NCBI RefSeq assembly: GCF_000425165.1
Contig: NZ_AULG01000014.1
Location: 1 to 64,000 of the forward strand
Length of the DNA: 64,000 bases
Source of the DNA: Photobacterium halotolerans DSM 18316
GTDB lineage: Bacteria; Pseudomonadota; Gammaproteobacteria; Enterobacterales; Vibrionaceae
Direction: 5' to 3'
Below are positions 1 to 9,478 of the stretch, in pieces. How positions within the stretch are numbered: the first letter of the stretch is position 1; each line of letters opens with the position of its first letter. Below the pieces are notes generated by a model. The model saw nothing but the letters and a program-made list of their open reading frames with translations, was not told the DNA's origin and did no database searches. Both the position numbers and the translations under genes were made by a program.

Positions 1-498
1 GCACTTTCACAGCGTAATCTGTTGCAGACGGCTCAGCACCCCTGGGGAGTGATTGCCAGCGAGGGCGCAGCAGGGGCCGTGCTGGCATCGCGCAGCCTGG
101 TCGAAGCATTGAAATTAACGCCACAGGCCAGGCTGGACAGCTGGCACTGCGAGCAGGGTGCGGGCGAGCAGTTGATGTCAAGTGCCCTGCGCAAACAAAG
201 CAAAGCCGTGGCTGACTTTGGCTTGCTGTTCAGTGATATGACCAACCTGAGATCTCAAAATGAAGAATACGGTTTTGCCATTGGTGCCAAAGGTGAACGG
301 CTGACTAACCCCGAACAGCTCGTGCTCAGTCACAGCCTGTGGGGGTATTTAGGCGAAGCTTCATTGTTTGCCACCCTGGCACTAGCGCTGCACCACACCG
401 ACAGCCAGCGGGTGCGCAGTATGTTCCTGTTCGGCGCCAATGACAGCCGGGCGATGATGACGTTCACCCTGTCAGAGCCGAACACGGCAGTCACTTAA
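1..498 (+). CDS. C-terminal part of a thiolase/ketosynthase-like protein, probably a T6SS accessory protein (partial)
   Basis: The reading frame is open from base 1, so the N-terminus lies outside the window. A stretch reading SEGAAGAVLAS resembles the glycine/alanine-rich turn of beta-ketoacyl synthases, and the tail (GEASLFATLALAL, then a strand with LFGANDSRAMMTF) resembles the C-terminal half of the thiolase fold. No catalytic Cys/His set can be judged from this fragment. Thiolase-like proteins are known as accessory genes in VgrG/PAAR-linked T6SS effector clusters of Pseudomonas and vibrios, and the next genes here look like T6SS cargo, which supports that role. The family call is by resemblance only. 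A biosynthetic ketosynthase cannot be excluded. Confidence 0.5.
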   Translation, partial: ALSQRNLLQTAQHPWGVIASEGAAGAVLASRSLVEALKLTPQARLDSWHCEQGAGEQLMSSALRKQSKAVADFGLLFSDMTNLRSQNEEYGFAIGAKGERLTNPEQLVLSHSLWGYLGEASLFATLALALHHTDSQRVRSMFLFGANDSRAMMTFTLSEPNTAVT

Positions 499-669
499 AA
501 CGGTAACGCAATGAGCAGGAACAGAAATTATTTTTTGGCTCAATACCACAAAGTGACATTCTTACGTGAGTGAGGTTATTAAATCAGTTGATTAGGGCAT
601 TCAATCTGATAGGGTTTTGCGCTGTACGTCTTGATGACCGTACCCAGTGTGTTCATGTACTGAACAGAG

Positions 670-978
670 ATGAAAAAAGAGCCGTGCCGGGCTTATTCGT
701 TGGTCTGTTATCGCACCGTGGCCGACAGCACGAATAAGCGCACACTCGCTGCGGAGAGCGTCATCATGATGTACTGCCATTGTGGGCTGATTCAGCCACC
801 CGATAGCCGATACACCTTCTCACACACCATTAAACAAGGTCCGATGTTTTCATGCCCGGACACTATTCCTGGTTCACTCATGTTGGCCGCTGGTAAGCGC
901 TTAGCTTCTCGCTGTTGTTTTCCTTCAAGCCTAACGTGGTTCAGTTTCGCCAAAGCGAAGAAAAACGAGAAAAAGTAA
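670..978 (+). CDS. Hypothetical small ORF upstream of the MIX-domain gene
   Basis: This 102-codon frame starts with ATG AAA AAA GAG and ends in a TAA that abuts the ATG of the next gene (TAAATG), a geometry compatible with coupled translation. The product is rich in Cys and Ser with a Lys-rich tail and matches no family I recognise. No convincing ribosome binding site precedes it. It lies in a 480-base interval (499-978) where I see nothing else. It may be chance or the eroded remainder of a former gene. Confidence 0.2.
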   Translation: MKKEPCRAYSLVCYRTVADSTNKRTLAAESVIMMYCHCGLIQPPDSRYTFSHTIKQGPMFSCPDTIPGSLMLAAGKRLASRCCFPSSLTWFSFAKAKKNEKK

Positions 979-2322
979 ATGAAAAAAGTGAGATATGTAA
1001 AGGCGAATTATACGCCGCTGGAAGACATCACCCCGTTGCCCCGCAATGTGGTCAACCAACCTACCGAGCCCGTACCAGAGCACAAACTGGTGGTAGAGCT
1101 GGCGGGACAGTGGCAGGGAAGCCGGGCGTATTTTCAGCTTGCTAAAACCGAGATGCAGGATCAGAAAATAACCCGGCCGATAGCCGATGTGAAAACAGGT
1201 CACAGAACGCTGGCCACCTTTAAAGCCCTCGAGAATGAAGCCAAAAAACTCTATATGGTCGTGCCCTTACAGGGATTACCTCAGCCGCTGACTTTCTTGC
1301 TGGCCGACAATTTGATGCCGGTAGAAAAAGAGGCGGACATGGATGAATGGGAAACGGTTTTGATCCCGGTTCGTGCACTGGCCTATCTGGACAGCAGCAA
1401 AGACAAAGAAAAAGCCGCGGAATTAAAAGGCGGTTATTTGTATGTCTTCTGGAAAGGTAAACTCTGGCGCGAGCTGCAAGTCACAGAGTTTGGCTATTAC
1501 AAAGATATTGATAGCGAATATTACCGTGTCAGAGATCAGCAGGAAAGACAGAAAGAACAGCCTGTTATTGAATACCGTGAAGCGGATGGGTTCGACCTGC
1601 CGCAATTTTGGGTACCTTACAAAATTGCCGGTGAAGTTCAGGCCGGTGAGAGTGGTGTCAAACTCATGTTTTCACCGAAACAAAAGACATACCAGCAAAT
1701 AGAAGCACTGGAAAATGATCCAGCAAAACTGGATGCTGCTGCAACACCACTGGATGAACTGTCTGTGTATTCAAATAGCCAGGCGTTTGAGCCCCAGGAA
1801 CACACCGCTGATATTCAGTCTGCCAAACTCCATCAGGTCACTGAAGACGATATGGCCTGGCTGACTCAGCAGTGCGCCGTATTTGATCAGTATGCATCTT
1901 CAAATACACCTGTCGCGTATGTGGACGGTAAAAATGACGGTTTCCTTGTCAAAGTTGAAGTGGGCCTGGCTTCTGCTGTTTTCGGTGAAATTCCGCCGAT
2001 TTACGCGGTTTTGAAAGATGAAAACAGCGACTGGAAGCAATCGGTGTTAATGGAGAAGAGCGGTGATAGTGAAATCTCTCGCTGGCGTCAGGCTTTGTTC
2101 ACGGGCTTGCCAAAAGAAGGAAGTTTCACACTCTTTATTGCAAATCCCAAAGATCCGCATGGTGCTGAATTCATTTTTACGGAAATGCCGTTTGAAGAAC
2201 TGGCAAACGATCAAGACGAATGTGAAGAAATTGAACATGCTGAGATGGTTGACGAGTCCTTCGAAGAAGCAAAGAAAATTGAAGAACTCAGAAATCTTTG
2301 GCTGAACGCAACAAATTTTTAG
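979..2322 (+). CDS. MIX-domain (VasX N-terminal-like) T6SS protein
   Basis: All three signature motifs of the MIX domain occur in order. VLIPVR at residues 127-132 fits shhPhR. LKGGYLYVF at 149-157 fits hRxGhhYhh with Lys for Arg. LMFSPKQKT at 229-237 fits hhFSxxxWT with Lys for Trp. MIX domains mark T6SS effectors such as VasX and mediate their loading on the spike. Here about 210 residues follow the domain, ending in an acidic, helical tail, with no toxin domain that I recognise and no membrane segments. The next gene starts 9 bases after the stop, so this is the first gene of a three-gene operon. I infer that it is an effector N-module or adaptor whose activity lies in itself or in the large protein two genes downstream. 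The RBS is weak. Confidence 0.65.
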   Translation: MKKVRYVKANYTPLEDITPLPRNVVNQPTEPVPEHKLVVELAGQWQGSRAYFQLAKTEMQDQKITRPIADVKTGHRTLATFKALENEAKKLYMVVPLQGLPQPLTFLLADNLMPVEKEADMDEWETVLIPVRALAYLDSSKDKEKAAELKGGYLYVFWKGKLWRELQVTEFGYYKDIDSEYYRVRDQQERQKEQPVIEYREADGFDLPQFWVPYKIAGEVQAGESGVKLMFSPKQKTYQQIEALENDPAKLDAAATPLDELSVYSNSQAFEPQEHTADIQSAKLHQVTEDDMAWLTQQCAVFDQYASSNTPVAYVDGKNDGFLVKVEVGLASAVFGEIPPIYAVLKDENSDWKQSVLMEKSGDSEISRWRQALFTGLPKEGSFTLFIANPKDPHGAEFIFTEMPFEELANDQDECEEIEHAEMVDESFEEAKKIEELRNLWLNATNF

Positions 2323-2331
2323 GAATATATC

Positions 2332-3516
2332 ATGAAGAAAAAATTTCTGGCTTATAGCTTGGGTGCACTTTGCGTTGGTGCAATCGCCTACCCAGCGTGG
2401 AAAATGATTAAAGAGAAAATAGCTTATGAAAAGGATTATCAGGAGCAGTTGGATGTAATTGTTGAAGCGATTGAAATAGAACGTTGGAAAACAAGAGCTG
2501 ACATTATTGCATGGAAAATAAACGTAAGTATACCGGAAGATATCGAGTATGAGGTATGGGATGAAGAGTATGAGATTCCAAGAGTATTATTCAAGGCCAG
2601 AAAGTCTGGGGATTTTTATTATAAGCTTTATTCAATGGGAATAGACGGGAAAGACGTTAAACTCGTTGCAACTCATGAGGATTTTGGTGCGAGTATTTGG
2701 CCATTGGGTTATTTTACAGGCCCTAATCGCTCTCCAGATGGAAGATATATCATTTCAACATCAAATGAAAAAGGCTTTGGTTGCACCCTTTATGATATGG
2801 ATCAAAGAAAGGGGCAGAGCTTTGCTTCAGGTCGATGTTATGTCGAATCATGGATGGACGATGGGAAAATTGCAATTATAAATAACGGTGATGGAAAAGC
2901 ATATCTAACACTTTCATCAAAAGAAATAAAATATATAAAAGATATTTATGGGGATGATTTTGAAGATGCTAACAGTAAGTTTTTCTTGGTGAAAGATGAA
3001 ACAAAAGCCATTTCAAACATTTACAATGATAATGATTTCGTAAATTCCATACAAGGGAGCGGTGAACAGATAATTTACGACATGCCAGGATTTAAAAACC
3101 CTGAACGAGGTAGCTATCTTGCTGATGAATGTAAATATGGTGGAACATTTGGAGTGAATTCTAGCCTTTTTACTTGTAGTTATGATAGCAATAATCTTGA
3201 GTACAATGTCTATGAATCAAACGATCCTAAGAAGATAGTAGGTAAAAGTTTAGGTTTTCGTGTGATTGAATTAGGTAAGTGGGGGATGCAGGATGGTGAA
3301 ATATATAGAATAATTAATGATTCGGAAGATACGCCTTTAGCTAAAATAAAGTATAAATATAAATTTGGCGATGAATATGAAATCATTGTTTATGATGATT
3401 TGTATCTTCCGATAAGCGCACAGGAATCATTTGAAGGCCTAAATATTGCGGATTATTTTCCTGAATTGCCTTCAAAAGAAAGATATGAAGATACTTGGAT
3501 TGATTTATTATATTAA
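2332..3516 (+). CDS. Membrane-anchored beta-propeller-like protein, candidate immunity or assembly partner
   Basis: Residues 5-25 form one hydrophobic segment preceded by lysines (MKKKFLAYSLGALCVG), which suggests an inner-membrane anchor with the rest in the periplasm. A helical linker (residues 27-60) leads to blade-like repeats including a TolB-style SPDGRYI motif near residue 140. Several Cys are present, as expected for an exported domain. The gene is strongly AT-rich compared with the preceding one and sits between it and the 1571-codon gene, with gaps of 9 and 14 bases. This position and topology fit an inner-membrane-anchored immunity protein or a folding partner. No named family was recognised. 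Confidence 0.5.
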   Translation: MKKKFLAYSLGALCVGAIAYPAWKMIKEKIAYEKDYQEQLDVIVEAIEIERWKTRADIIAWKINVSIPEDIEYEVWDEEYEIPRVLFKARKSGDFYYKLYSMGIDGKDVKLVATHEDFGASIWPLGYFTGPNRSPDGRYIISTSNEKGFGCTLYDMDQRKGQSFASGRCYVESWMDDGKIAIINNGDGKAYLTLSSKEIKYIKDIYGDDFEDANSKFFLVKDETKAISNIYNDNDFVNSIQGSGEQIIYDMPGFKNPERGSYLADECKYGGTFGVNSSLFTCSYDSNNLEYNVYESNDPKKIVGKSLGFRVIELGKWGMQDGEIYRIINDSEDTPLAKIKYKYKFGDEYEIIVYDDLYLPISAQESFEGLNIADYFPELPSKERYEDTWIDLLY

Positions 3517-3530
3517 TAAAGGTTACGTCA

Positions 3531-6500
3531 ATGGCTATAGAAAAAAAGATACAGTCTGGTTTTTATTTAATGGGACGGTTATATAATAGAAAGGGAGAAG
3601 TATGTAAAAATGCAAAGTTCAAACCGTTACCTTTTGAAACATTAATATTACCAGACTCTGAAACTTTAATAGAAGAAAAAGTTAATGGAGAAGGCAATAA
3701 CGTACAAAAAGTGGACGCAAAATTTCCTATTGCATCGACAGATGAAGTTGGGAAATTATCATACTTAAATGCGAGTTTTGATAGTTATGAGTTGTCAATT
3801 GTATCAATACCCACGACTGATAAAAATTATAGCAAAGATTACACAGTAAAATTCAAGTGGTTTCCGAGCCAATTGGTACCTTTATATAATCTTAATAAAG
3901 GGGAAAGCTGGCTGGAAGACTTGACAGAATCTTTGAATAAGTTAAATGAGACACATTCCTTTAGCACTGAGACAAAATTTCTCGATGTAGGTACATCAAA
4001 AGATCAGTTGCTTGATAAATATGAAGATGCTGACAATGAGGTTCACAAGTCCTATAACTCTTGGTATGACTCACTAAAAAATGAAAAAATAAGAATTATT
4101 GAAGTACCGCAATTTTACACTGTTGTAGTCACTTTTTCAGATGAAAGCTTAGTTGGAGCCAGAGTAACAATGAAGGACATCCCTGTAACAATAAAAGTTT
4201 CAGGTGATGTTGATTCAGAGAGTCGAGAACCTGTTTCTATCATAAAATTAGTTGAAAATAGGAATTCAGATGGAAAACTAATAAAGAGCTATACAGCAAC
4301 ATTTTGGATAGAAAATGAATATAATATTGATGCTGTATCAAGCTCTTATGCAAGATTTGATATTAGTTTCGAAACTTTCGACCAAGATACGTTAAAGAAA
4401 TTGGATCATAGTTTAAAAAAAGGATATTCTTTAAAAGAAAAAGTTTTTGACTTACCAATTAAAACAGCGCTTGGTAAAAGTGCTTTGATAAATGGTGACC
4501 CAATCAGTGTTGAAGAAGCTCTGATAAATCATTCGCCTGAATATTTCACTGAGCTAATAAAAAAATTAAGTATTAGTGAAGATAAATTGGAAAATAATAA
4601 AAATGAAATCAGTAAAAACTATCAAGAGTTTTTAAAGAATGTATTTAATACATCGAAAGGAGTTTTTCAAAGTGTTGTGGGAAGCTTTACAACCGAATCT
4701 TCTTGGAACGCCAAGTCTAAAGTTGTTTTTTCAACAGTTGGTTTGATTGGAAAAATTTCGGATGGTAAAGATAATGAATTCTTTAACAATGCAATTGCAA
4801 TTGCGGGAATTGGTGAGTCAATAAACACATTTATTGATGCAGCATCTGGTGATGCACTGAAAACTTCCGCCGATGCAAGAATAAGAAAGTTTTCTGAAGC
4901 GTTTGCCAATGAGCCTGTCACAATAAAGTGGCTAAAAGATCGATTTGGTGATCGGCTCGATGAAATAAATATCATCCCTGTCCCGGAGAAGCTTCAAAAT
5001 TTCTTAAAGGCTGCAAATGATAGAATGACTTCATGTTCTGATTTATTAGCCAAACCGCTGAAAGTTGGCGGTGATATTATGGCAGTCGGTCAGGCAGTTT
5101 ATAATTTGCATGATACTTATGAAAAGTTTGAAAAGTCTGATATTAAAGACCAGGAGTTTAATTTAAAATCTGGTTTTTATATTAATAAGATACAATCTCC
5201 GACAGCGAACCAAGCGAAGCCAATAGTTTTACTTGATACAGAGCAAGTAAAAGAAAATCAAAAAATATTGGAAGATATTCACGCACAATTACGCCAAATT
5301 GGTGGAGATGAAAATTTCATTTCAGTGAATGAGGTATTGGGCGATTTGTCACTGAAATTGGCAAGTACTTGGTTTGAGTTTGATAGAGCCAGTTTGAATA
5401 CAATCGATCCAAATGTTAGCAGCGGATTGAAAAAACTTGCAAGTTTGATAGAAAATTTACCCGATCCAATACCGATTGAAATCGCTGGCTTTACCTGTGA
5501 TAGAGGAAGTGAATCTTATAACTTAAATTTATCGACATTGAGAGCTCGCGCGGTAAAAGATGCGATTATTGATTCAATCGCAGATGATAAAAAAAGAATA
5601 TGGGAAATATTTATTTGGGAAAAAGGGTATGGTGAATCAAATAACCTATTTCCTAATGACTCAGAAGAAAATCGTAAGAGAAATAGAAGAGTTGAGATAA
5701 AACTAAACTTTAATGCAATCTATGATTATCCTGTCAGCAGAGTTGGATTATCTGTACTGGAAAAATCCAGAAAGGAAATGATTAAGTCAGAGTTAGATCT
5801 AAATGACGCTTTAAGGGAAACGACGAGTAGTACTGTAGATGCGACTATGCTTGCATTCTCAGCAGCATTTCCGGTTGCGATGGCGAGCGCTGGTGTTTTA
5901 ATCGCAGCCGGACAAGTTGTTTCTACTGTCGCTGATTTCGCATATGAAAAGCTATTCAAGGATGAGAATACCTTTAAAAATGCGATTAAAAGTCTTGGTG
6001 AAGTTGATGCAACACTTTCACAAAAAATGATTGCTACTAATGCCTTTGGTGAAGTCAATATTCCATTCTTGAAAAGTTATCTGAAGAGAGCCTTGGCACT
6101 GAATGGGCTCGTCAGGTTACTCAAGAGATACCAGCTGGAAATCCACTTGAATCCAGAAAATAAAGAATCGATAGAGAAAAAATTCAATATGAAAGGTTAT
6201 ATTGATAAATTTATTCTTGCCGATCAATGGGATATTGACAATATATTCGATGAGAGTTTAAATCTGGATGAATACTGGCTGGATGTCGTGAACTATGATG
6301 GCGAAATGGTATTTGATACATTTGATGCATTGATTGCAAAAGCAGGATACTACGTCACTTCTCTTGAGAATTTTATTTTTGGTGATGAGAAAAAGATTGA
6401 TGAAGTGAAACAACTGTCGAGCAGTTATCATAAATATTTCCCAGTTCATTGTATTGGCAGTGAATCAGTTGATAGTCTTGTTGATATGTTTACTGTTAAA

Positions 6501-8246
6501 TTACCAACAGATCTGACGAATGATATATTTAAAGAAGTTGTGATCTCTGCGAGAAAGCCAGGGGATAAAAAATGGAAGAATTTCAACGACTTTTATCAAT
6601 TGGAAAGATCATTTAAACTATCTCCTTATGATAACATTCGGATTTTGGTAATTGTTGATGAAAAGAATGAGAAGCTAAATAAAGCATTAGATGAAGAGCA
6701 AATTATTCACTTACCTATTACTGCGAAAGCATCAGCTATTAGTTGGTGGGATAGTGGAGACATTTTTGATACAGTCGCATCAGAGAATACGCAGTATGTC
6801 AGAGAGATTTTCGAGAATGAGCTGACAGAATATGAGAAAAAATTAATAGAATTTAAAGACGGTAAGAGAATATTCGGTACATTTATTTATCCAAGTTTTT
6901 ATTTTGGTGCATATAAAGTCCAGGGTACACGGCCAATTGCCTGGTACAATCATCCGACATTAAAATCTCTCTTTGGTAAAAGTGGAAGTAACTCCACGGG
7001 CGTCGATTTTACTATGAGCTACACGTATAGTTTATCAATTCCAGGAAATGATGATGTTGATAAGTTGGTACAGTATCGGGATTTAGATGGTGGTTTTTGG
7101 GATGATGAAGAAGACGCGTCCGAATTTACATTAAGTCTGAATCCTGACAGGGAATATAAAATTAACAATAAAACAGTGGTTGGAGATCACTTATTTTACG
7201 AAGAGGGTTTTTTAGAGGATAAAAACCCATCTAAAGGTAACAAAATTAAATACCCCAAGATTTTTGATTCACCAAAAGTCTTTTTTTGGATCAAGCAGAA
7301 TAAGTTATCACCATACAATTCTTCATTGGTAAACAAGAATTCAGTTGGTTATTTTCAACCCGAAACAAATAAAGAATTCTTAGGGTTTTATGTTGATGGG
7401 TTTGATTGGGATTCTGATTTGGAAATTCGAGCATTGGTAACAACACCATGTGTCGACACTAAAGTTTTCGATGATTATCGTTATTCAGAAAAGAACAAAA
7501 TCCCTGTCAGTGCTAAGATACGAATGCAAGGTCAAAGATATGGAAATCTTCCTAGATCTTCATTATCGATAGAGGAAATTAAATCACTCTACCGAATAGG
7601 TAAAATAGTTCTGGAGTCAGGTAAATATATTTTTAAACCTACTCAATATGAATTTGATGAAGCAACAAAATTTATAGAATCAATTATTAATGATTTTGAA
7701 AAACTTAGCCAGCATGAATTGCGACAATGGGTCACAGGAACATATACACCTCATAATTTTGGTGCCTATGACATCGATCAAGATATCGATATTTATGGAA
7801 TTGATGTCGAACTTAAATATAAAAATGCACTAGGTCAGTCAGTAAATGGTCTGATGCCTGCAGTAGGTTATGAAACTGTAAGGTGCAATAACGTAGAAAT
7901 TTGTCTCAACCTATCAGGGGCTGAAAGTTCTGGGCTAGAGAGTATAGAATCATCTACTATTGTTTTGAGAGATCCTAAGCCAGGAGAAGATATAATTCCA
8001 AAAAGATGGATTAAAACTGGAGATAATAAGCTTGTTGAGTTGGCAAAAGAGCAAATTAAGACCAACAAACAATCTGAGTTATCTCATGAGGCAAAGAAAA
8101 ACAAGGAAACAAAGCTACTCAATAATAATCATATTAAAACACATGATTTTTCGAGGCATATGCTTTGGATTGAATCTAACCAAACTGATCTGAAGGTGAT
8201 AAATCCTGCAAGAGAGAAATTGTTAGAGGATTGGTCTGGTGAGTAA
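3531..8246 (+). CDS. 1571-residue protein with OmpA-like domain, putative T6SS effector
   Basis: The protein has no signal peptide. A central OmpA C-terminal-like domain (about residues 603-727) carries the peptidoglycan-binding pattern: GFTCDRGSESYNLNLSTLRA, then ENRKRNRRVEI. The Asp and Arg that contact diaminopimelate in the family are kept. Just after it, about residues 770-808 form a long Ala/Val-rich hydrophobic stretch ending in FAYEKLF, and a milder one lies near 377-443. Either could insert in a membrane. The remaining 750 residues are beta-rich and match nothing I recognise. The gene is AT-rich throughout. Its position after a MIX protein, its size and the lack of a secretion signal suggest a large T6SS effector, possibly pore-forming in the manner of VasX. 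A structural surface protein is the alternative. Confidence 0.5.
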   Translation: MAIEKKIQSGFYLMGRLYNRKGEVCKNAKFKPLPFETLILPDSETLIEEKVNGEGNNVQKVDAKFPIASTDEVGKLSYLNASFDSYELSIVSIPTTDKNYSKDYTVKFKWFPSQLVPLYNLNKGESWLEDLTESLNKLNETHSFSTETKFLDVGTSKDQLLDKYEDADNEVHKSYNSWYDSLKNEKIRIIEVPQFYTVVVTFSDESLVGARVTMKDIPVTIKVSGDVDSESREPVSIIKLVENRNSDGKLIKSYTATFWIENEYNIDAVSSSYARFDISFETFDQDTLKKLDHSLKKGYSLKEKVFDLPIKTALGKSALINGDPISVEEALINHSPEYFTELIKKLSISEDKLENNKNEISKNYQEFLKNVFNTSKGVFQSVVGSFTTESSWNAKSKVVFSTVGLIGKISDGKDNEFFNNAIAIAGIGESINTFIDAASGDALKTSADARIRKFSEAFANEPVTIKWLKDRFGDRLDEINIIPVPEKLQNFLKAANDRMTSCSDLLAKPLKVGGDIMAVGQAVYNLHDTYEKFEKSDIKDQEFNLKSGFYINKIQSPTANQAKPIVLLDTEQVKENQKILEDIHAQLRQIGGDENFISVNEVLGDLSLKLASTWFEFDRASLNTIDPNVSSGLKKLASLIENLPDPIPIEIAGFTCDRGSESYNLNLSTLRARAVKDAIIDSIADDKKRIWEIFIWEKGYGESNNLFPNDSEENRKRNRRVEIKLNFNAIYDYPVSRVGLSVLEKSRKEMIKSELDLNDALRETTSSTVDATMLAFSAAFPVAMASAGVLIAAGQVVSTVADFAYEKLFKDENTFKNAIKSLGEVDATLSQKMIATNAFGEVNIPFLKSYLKRALALNGLVRLLKRYQLEIHLNPENKESIEKKFNMKGYIDKFILADQWDIDNIFDESLNLDEYWLDVVNYDGEMVFDTFDALIAKAGYYVTSLENFIFGDEKKIDEVKQLSSSYHKYFPVHCIGSESVDSLVDMFTVKLPTDLTNDIFKEVVISARKPGDKKWKNFNDFYQLERSFKLSPYDNIRILVIVDEKNEKLNKALDEEQIIHLPITAKASAISWWDSGDIFDTVASENTQYVREIFENELTEYEKKLIEFKDGKRIFGTFIYPSFYFGAYKVQGTRPIAWYNHPTLKSLFGKSGSNSTGVDFTMSYTYSLSIPGNDDVDKLVQYRDLDGGFWDDEEDASEFTLSLNPDREYKINNKTVVGDHLFYEEGFLEDKNPSKGNKIKYPKIFDSPKVFFWIKQNKLSPYNSSLVNKNSVGYFQPETNKEFLGFYVDGFDWDSDLEIRALVTTPCVDTKVFDDYRYSEKNKIPVSAKIRMQGQRYGNLPRSSLSIEEIKSLYRIGKIVLESGKYIFKPTQYEFDEATKFIESIINDFEKLSQHELRQWVTGTYTPHNFGAYDIDQDIDIYGIDVELKYKNALGQSVNGLMPAVGYETVRCNNVEICLNLSGAESSGLESIESSTIVLRDPKPGEDIIPKRWIKTGDNKLVELAKEQIKTNKQSELSHEAKKNKETKLLNNNHIKTHDFSRHMLWIESNQTDLKVINPAREKLLEDWSGE

Positions 8247-8265
8247 TAATTAAAAACTTAAATTG

Positions 8266-8303
8266 CTGTATAGTTTTAGCTTTACTGGGGCTATACAGTT
8301 TTT
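8266..8303 (+). terminator. Probable intrinsic terminator after the MIX/OmpA operon
   Basis: CTGTATAG is repeated as its exact complement CTATACAG 17 bases later and is followed at once by five T. The loop is long, which lowers confidence slightly. It lies 20 bases after the stop of the 1571-codon gene. Confidence 0.6.
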
Positions 8304-8472
8304 AATTGATTAATACTGACACCATTCAAACTTTACCGAAGGGAGAATACTATTGAAAATTTAAACACCATTGGTTTTTCAGCAGGTAAAGTGAGACGAC
8401 GACGCCCATCGCACCTTTGCGCTTAATCTTTTAAAATGCGGAATCTTAAAAAAATAAATAAAAATACATCAC

Positions 8473-9003
8473 ATGAACATACTCCCCGGTACTTTCGCCC
8501 ACATCCCGGCTATCACAGCTATTTTTAATCATTACATTGAGCACACGAACGCCAGATTTGAAACCGAGCCGATGACGCTGGGTAATCGCAATGACTGGTT
8601 TACGCAATTCCGTCCCGACTCTCTGCATCAGCTTTTCGTTGCCCTCGAAAACCATCAGGTGATGGGGTTTGTCTGTAGCCAGCCGTACCGACCTAGCGTT
8701 GCTTTCGCAGAAACCGTTGAAGTCACCATCTATCTTCACCCCGATGCGAAGGGTCACGGTATGGGAAGCGCATTAATGAAAACCTTACTTGATGCTTTAG
8801 CGACTCAGCCGGTGCACTGTGCCTTATCTGGCATTGCTTTGCCGAACGAAGCATCGGTGGCGCTGCATCAGAAATTTGGCTTTCGCGAGGTTGGTGTTTT
8901 TCATAACTATGCCAAAAAGCAGGGTGAATACATCAGCTCGCTCTGGATGGAAAAGCAATTTGAGTCATCCCGTATTTCAGCCAGCTATACTCATACCGAT
9001 TGA
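8473..9003 (+). CDS. GNAT-family N-acetyltransferase (phosphinothricin/methionine sulfoximine acetyltransferase-like)
   Basis: The 176-residue protein has the layout of the Pat/MnaT group of GNAT enzymes: an N-terminal region with IFNHYIEHTNARFETEP, a central strand VEVTIYLHP, the acetyl-CoA pyrophosphate loop KGHGMGSAL (normally Q/RxxGxG/A), and the C-terminal SVALHQKFGFREVGVFHN typical of these enzymes. Members transfer acetyl from acetyl-CoA to the amino group of small substrates such as methionine sulfoximine or phosphinothricin. The true substrate cannot be told. No good RBS precedes the ATG, and the upstream 200 bases are AT-rich without other features. Confidence 0.85.
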   Translation: MNILPGTFAHIPAITAIFNHYIEHTNARFETEPMTLGNRNDWFTQFRPDSLHQLFVALENHQVMGFVCSQPYRPSVAFAETVEVTIYLHPDAKGHGMGSALMKTLLDALATQPVHCALSGIALPNEASVALHQKFGFREVGVFHNYAKKQGEYISSLWMEKQFESSRISASYTHTD

Positions 9004-9056
9004 AAACAGCTGTTGCGGTCAAACTGGCATGAAATGAAATCGACGGGAGAAAGACT

Positions 9057-9404
9057 ATGAAATACCAGGGAAGCTGCCACTGCGGCAATGTCGCTTTTGA
9101 GGTGGAAGGCGATATTCAGGAAGCACTGGCTTGTAACTGCTCTATCTGTCAGCGAAAAGGTTCGTTATTGTGGTTTGTGCCCCGCAGTGAATTAAAGCTG
9201 ATGTCGCAAGACAGCGCAGCAAGCACTTACACCTTTAACCAGCACGCGATTAAGCACAGGTTTTGCCCGACGTGCGGCATTCATCCTTATGGGGAAGGGA
9301 GTGACCCACAGGGCAATGCCATGGCCGCCATCAATATCCGTTGTCTTGACGATATCGATCTGGATGCGATTCCGGTGACGCATTTTGATGGCCGGTCGTT
9401 GTAA
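9057..9404 (+). CDS. GFA-family (CENP-V/GFA domain) zinc-binding protein
   Basis: This 115-residue protein carries the zinc cysteines of the glutathione-dependent formaldehyde-activating (GFA) fold: GSCHCGNVAFEVEG near the start, ACNCSICQRKG at about residue 30, and FCPTCGIHPYGEG at about residue 73. The length matches the single-domain family. The founding member was proposed to form S-hydroxymethylglutathione, but most homologues are uncharacterised, so the reaction is uncertain. A purine-rich stretch (gggagaaag) precedes the ATG at good spacing. The gene stands alone between the GNAT and AraC genes. Confidence 0.85.
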   Translation: MKYQGSCHCGNVAFEVEGDIQEALACNCSICQRKGSLLWFVPRSELKLMSQDSAASTYTFNQHAIKHRFCPTCGIHPYGEGSDPQGNAMAAINIRCLDDIDLDAIPVTHFDGRSL

Positions 9405-9478
9405 TCTGATCCTGCGAGTGTGATTATGTCGCCTGTTGCGCAAGCCTGATGGTTGAACAGACATAGCAGGAGACTGAA

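Noticed and set aside
2332-8246. Whether the AT-rich genes form a prophage or transposon
   Set aside because: No integrase, transposase, terminal repeats or phage structural genes; T6SS cargo islands are commonly AT-rich.
8340-8460. Possible integron attC-like site before the GNAT gene
   Set aside because: A GCGCTTAA string and G+C-rich patch drew attention, but no paired inverse core sites or extended palindrome could be found.
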